A stretch of 64,000 nucleotides of DNA from contig NZ_JAHKRM010000009.1 in the NCBI RefSeq assembly GCF_019396345.1, positions 62,001-126,000 of the forward strand, in the 5' to 3' direction. Positions 60,874 through 64,000 of this stretch are shown piece by piece. The notes beneath the pieces are model-generated. The model saw only the letters and a program-made list of their open reading frames with translations. It searched no databases and was not told where the DNA came from. The stretch's first letter is position 1, and each line of letters begins with the position of its first letter. The DNA is from Nonomuraea guangzhouensis. Its GTDB lineage: Bacteria > Actinomycetota > Actinomycetes > Streptosporangiales > Streptosporangiaceae. A program made the position numbers and the translations under genes.

Positions 60874-63621
60874 ATGCCAGCGAAGCAGCAAGCAATAGCA
60901 CTTTTCGGGCGGGAGTCCGAACAGCGGCGTCTCGGTGAGTTCGTGGACGGCGTCCGCAAGAGCGGCGGGGCGATGCTGGTGCGCGGCGAGGCGGGGATCG
61001 GAAAGTCGGCCCTGTTGCTCGATGCGGCGGGGATCGCGGCCGCGCGTGGCATGCGCATCTTGCGGACGGCTGGTGTGGAATCAGAGACGCACATGCCCTT
61101 CGCCGGTCTGCATCAGGTGCTGCTGCCGCTTCGTACCGAGATCGGGGAACTGCCCGCCCCGCAGCGCGACGCGCTGGGAGCGGCGTTCGGCTTGACCGAC
61201 GCCCTGGTGCCGGACCCGTTCCTCATCGCCCTGGCTGCGCTGAACCTCCTCGGCGAGGCCGCGGCCCGCTCCCCTGTCCTGCTCCTTGTCGAGGACGCTC
61301 ACTGGCTGGACCGCGCCAGCGCCGACGTGCTCGCGTTCGTCGCGCGGCGGCTGGACTCCGAACCGATCGTGCTGCTGGCCGCGATACGCGATGGTTTCCC
61401 GAGTCCTCTTGACGGGGCAGGGCTGCGGGAGTTGCTTCTTGATCGGCTCGATGACACCGCCGCGACCGCCTTGCTGGACGCCTGCAGCCCCACCCTGACG
61501 CCGGCGGTGCGCACACGGTTGCTGCGGGAGGCCGCGGGAAACCCCTTGGCCCTCGTCGAGCTGCCGATCGCCGCACATACGCAAGGTGGGAAGGGGCCTC
61601 TGCCGCCGGGGTGGCTCCCGCTGACCACCCGGCTGGAACAGACTTTCACCGCCCGCATGTCGGGGCTGCCGTCAACCCTTCGGGCCATGCTGCTGGTGGC
61701 CGCGCTCAACGACAGCACCGCCCTTTCCGAGACCCTCGACGCCACTGCGCTGATCACCGGTGTACCGGTCACGGCAGAAGAACTGGCTCCCGCTGTCACC
61801 GTACGGCTGGTCGACGTGCACGAAGCCGGAGTGTCGTTCCGGCACCCGCTCATGCGCTCGGCGATCTACCAGGGGGCGAGCATCTCCCAGAGACACGCCG
61901 TGCACGCCGCCCTGGCCGCCGTCATCACCGCCCAGCCCGACCGTCGCCTGTGGCACCGCGCGGCATCCACCCCCAGGCCGGATGAGAGCATCGCCGCCGA
62001 ACTGGAGACCACGGCCCAAAGCGTGCGACGTCGGGGCGACCTGCTGTCGGCCGTCGCGGCGCTGGAGCACGCGGTCAGGCTCAGCGAGAATCCCGCTCAC
62101 CGGTGTGAACGGCTGGTGCGGGCCGCCGAGTACGCGGCTGAGATGGGACGGCGCGATATCGTCGTGCGGCTGCTGGGCGAAGGCGAGCGGTTGCGGCTGT
62201 CGGCCCAACAGCGGGCCCGTATCGTGTGGATCCGCGAGAGCTTCGAGGACGGCATCCGTGACGACAGCGCGGCAGCGCACTCTCTGGCCGATCTCGCCGA
62301 GACGATGGCGGCGCAGGGGGACGTCGATCTCGCGCTGAAACTCCTGTCCAGTGCGTCCTTGCGATGTTTCTGGGCTCATGCTGACGAGCGGTCGCGGCAA
62401 CGCGTCGTCACCGTGGCCGAGGGTCTGCCCGTCGACGATCTGGACGGGCGGTTGCTGACGGTCTTGGCGTTCGCGGCTCCGATCGAGCGTGGCAAGGTCG
62501 TGATCGAGCGACTACGCCATCTGGCCGCCCACCCGACCGGCGGTCGGCCGGCGGCCCGCCTGCTCGGCAGTTCGGCGTTGATGGTGGGGGCGTTCGACCT
62601 GTCGGAGGAATTCTGCGCCGCGTCGCTGCCGGCCCTGCGCGCGCAGGGCCGGCTCAGCCTCCTGGCACGAGACCTCGGGGCACAGGCGTGGAGCGCGGCC
62701 CGGTTGGCCGACCTGAGCGTGGCGATCCCCGCGGCCGAGGAGGCCGCCCGTCTGGCGCACGAGACATCCCAGCCGCTGATGCACGCCATCGCTCAGGCCT
62801 CGGGCGCGGTGCTCGCCGCGCTACGCGGCGAGCAGGATCGCGTGGAGAGCCTCGCGGTGGCGGCCGAGCAGGTGGCCCTGCCCATCGGAGCCCGCCCCGT
62901 GCTGGCCACGGTACAGCTCGCGCGCGGGCTCGCCGCGCTGGGCGAGGGACGGTACGCCGACGCCTTCGACCATCTGCGACGGATGCACGACCCCGCCGAT
63001 CCGGCCTTCCACCTGGCGTTACGCTGCTTCTCCATCGCCGAACTCGCAGACGCCGCGGTGCACAGCGGTCAAAGCCGCGCGGTCGCCGGCATCATCGAGG
63101 AACTGGAGACGGTGGCGCTCACCACGCCGTCGCCGTCCTTGGACGCCGACCTGCGCTACGCCCGGGCTGTTCTGGCCGATGAGACGGCGGCAGAGCCCTT
63201 CTTCGATGCCGCGCTCGGGACCGACCTGCGGCGATGGCCCTTCGTACGGGCTCGGGTGCAGCTGGCGTACGGTGAATGGCTGCGGCGCCAGCGGCGTACG
63301 GCCGAGTCGCGGGCACCCTTGCGTACGGCTCGCGAGACGTTCGACGCCTTGGGGGTGATCCCCTGGAGCGAGCGAGCGCGCCAGGAGCTGCGGGCCTCCG
63401 GCGAGAGCAGCCGCAGGCGCAGCAGTGAAGCGCGCGACGTGCTGACCGCGCAGGAGCTCCAGATCGCCCAGATGGCGGCCGATGGCCTGACGAACCGGGA
63501 GATCGGCGAGAAGCTCTATCTGTCTCATCGAACCGTCAGCTCCCACCTCTACAGGATCTTCCCCAAGCTGGGGATCACCTCGCGATCGGCGTTGAGCACA
63601 GCCCTGCGCGTGTCATCCTGA
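60874..63621 (+). CDS. Large LuxR-family ATP-binding regulator (LAL type)
   Basis: 915 residues from ATG 60874. Walker A is GEAGIGKSALLLDAAG (about 38-53) with Walker B LLLVEDAHWLD. A long TPR-like middle follows. The C-terminal LuxR helix-turn-helix is LTAQELQIAQMAADGLTNRE then IGEKLYLSHRTVSSHLYRIF. LAL regulators are often activators of secondary-metabolite or sugar genes, binding ATP as part of activation. It could control the hydrolase that starts 85 bp downstream. Confidence 0.9.
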   Translation: MPAKQQAIALFGRESEQRRLGEFVDGVRKSGGAMLVRGEAGIGKSALLLDAAGIAAARGMRILRTAGVESETHMPFAGLHQVLLPLRTEIGELPAPQRDALGAAFGLTDALVPDPFLIALAALNLLGEAAARSPVLLLVEDAHWLDRASADVLAFVARRLDSEPIVLLAAIRDGFPSPLDGAGLRELLLDRLDDTAATALLDACSPTLTPAVRTRLLREAAGNPLALVELPIAAHTQGGKGPLPPGWLPLTTRLEQTFTARMSGLPSTLRAMLLVAALNDSTALSETLDATALITGVPVTAEELAPAVTVRLVDVHEAGVSFRHPLMRSAIYQGASISQRHAVHAALAAVITAQPDRRLWHRAASTPRPDESIAAELETTAQSVRRRGDLLSAVAALEHAVRLSENPAHRCERLVRAAEYAAEMGRRDIVVRLLGEGERLRLSAQQRARIVWIRESFEDGIRDDSAAAHSLADLAETMAAQGDVDLALKLLSSASLRCFWAHADERSRQRVVTVAEGLPVDDLDGRLLTVLAFAAPIERGKVVIERLRHLAAHPTGGRPAARLLGSSALMVGAFDLSEEFCAASLPALRAQGRLSLLARDLGAQAWSAARLADLSVAIPAAEEAARLAHETSQPLMHAIAQASGAVLAALRGEQDRVESLAVAAEQVALPIGARPVLATVQLARGLAALGEGRYADAFDHLRRMHDPADPAFHLALRCFSIAELADAAVHSGQSRAVAGIIEELETVALTTPSPSLDADLRYARAVLADETAAEPFFDAALGTDLRRWPFVRARVQLAYGEWLRRQRRTAESRAPLRTARETFDALGVIPWSERARQELRASGESSRRRSSEARDVLTAQELQIAQMAADGLTNREIGEKLYLSHRTVSSHLYRIFPKLGITSRSALSTALRVSS

Positions 63622-63705
63622 CCTCACCGCTTCGCTTGGGTGACGCTCGGTGACGCAGTCATGTGACGCTCGCGAGGCGCGCCGAGGGCTTCCTACGGTG
63701 AGGCC

Positions 63706-64000
63706 ATGAGCACAGCGAGCTCCTTCAAGAACGGCAGTACGCCGACCGTCGTGCTGGTCCACGGTGCCTTCACGGACGCGTCGAGCTGGGCGGGCGTGAT
63801 CGCCGAGCTCCAGGATTCCGGGATCCCCGTGATCGCGGTGGCCAACCCGCTGCGCGGACCGGCCACCGACGCCGCCTACCTCGCCGGCGTCGTCGCCGCG
63901 ATCGACGGTCCGGTCCTGCTGGTGGGTCACTCCTACGGTGGGGTGGTCATCACCCGGGCAGGAGCCCAGTCGGGCAACGTGGTCGGGCTGGTCTACGTGA
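63706..64000 (+). CDS. Alpha/beta hydrolase, N-terminal part
   Basis: From ATG 63706 the frame is open to the window edge (98 codons). VVLVHGAFTDASSWAGVIAE gives the HG oxyanion region and LLVGHSYGGVVITRAG the catalytic Ser in G-H-S-Y-G. It resembles esterase/arylesterase-type hydrolases of the RsbQ/salicylate-esterase group. The remainder is outside the window. Confidence 0.85.
   Translation, partial: MSTASSFKNGSTPTVVLVHGAFTDASSWAGVIAELQDSGIPVIAVANPLRGPATDAAYLAGVVAAIDGPVLLVGHSYGGVVITRAGAQSGNVVGLVYV

Noticed and set aside
1..64000. CRISPR array, rRNA or complete prophage
   Set aside because: No regularly spaced direct repeats, rRNA-like stretches or phage structural genes were seen.

Overview
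The window is GC-rich (about 70%) with dense, short-spaced genes, actinobacterial regulator families and frequent GTG starts and ATGA overlaps. The gene content suggests a soil actinomycete, most likely Streptosporangiales (Nonomuraea-like); that placement is inference. No rRNA, complete tRNA or CRISPR array was seen.

Region by region. (1) 1-16.8 kb, minus strand: a tightly coupled operon of seven large genes and a leader peptide. In transcription order it holds three tandem subtilisin-like (S8) proteins without signal peptides, a 1515-aa DUF6603-like protein ending in a kelch propeller, a stand-alone kelch protein, and two very large proteins of unknown family; the last runs off the left edge. 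(2) 17-26.7 kb: NUDIX hydrolase, integrase remnant, then three regulator-plus-divergent-target pairs (LysR with a hydrolase/MDR reductase pair; LysR with an Asp/Glu racemase; TetR with an MDR reductase and a DUF6326 membrane protein), interspersed with decayed genes. (3) 26,748-39,365: a 12.6-kb Tn3-family transposon with near-perfect terminal inverted repeats and a 5-bp target duplication (TTCAA), inserted in a small ORF whose frame is restored when the element is removed in silico. Its transposase carries an in-frame amber stop. The cargo is redox/detoxification: a broken quinone reductase, a TetR regulator, an SDR, an epoxide-hydrolase-like enzyme, two thioredoxin-reductase-like flavoproteins and an FAD monooxygenase. 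Two cargo genes share a duplicated promoter/operator. (4) 39.4-44.7 kb: repeat proteins with frameshifts, a small hypothetical, an MDMPI-type protein, an M14 peptidase divergent from a TetR, and remnants of a serine recombinase and a KDPG-type aldolase.

(5) 44.7-49.9 kb: a sugar-acid uptake and catabolism module (galactonate-dehydratase-like enzyme, ABC importer, FadR-type regulator) whose aldolase is broken. (6) 49.9-57.3 kb: a second sugar module (DUF1080 hydrolase, TIM-barrel isomerase, TolB-like propeller, HbpS-like protein, Gfo/Idh/MocA dehydrogenase) divergent from an MFS transporter across paired palindromic operators, with a LacI regulator nearby. A 3-keto-sugar pathway is plausible. 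(7) 57.6-64 kb: YciO/Sua5 family protein, DUF4184 membrane protein, a frameshifted small secreted protein, a secreted LppX-like protein, a 915-aa LuxR-family ATPase regulator, and the start of an alpha/beta hydrolase.
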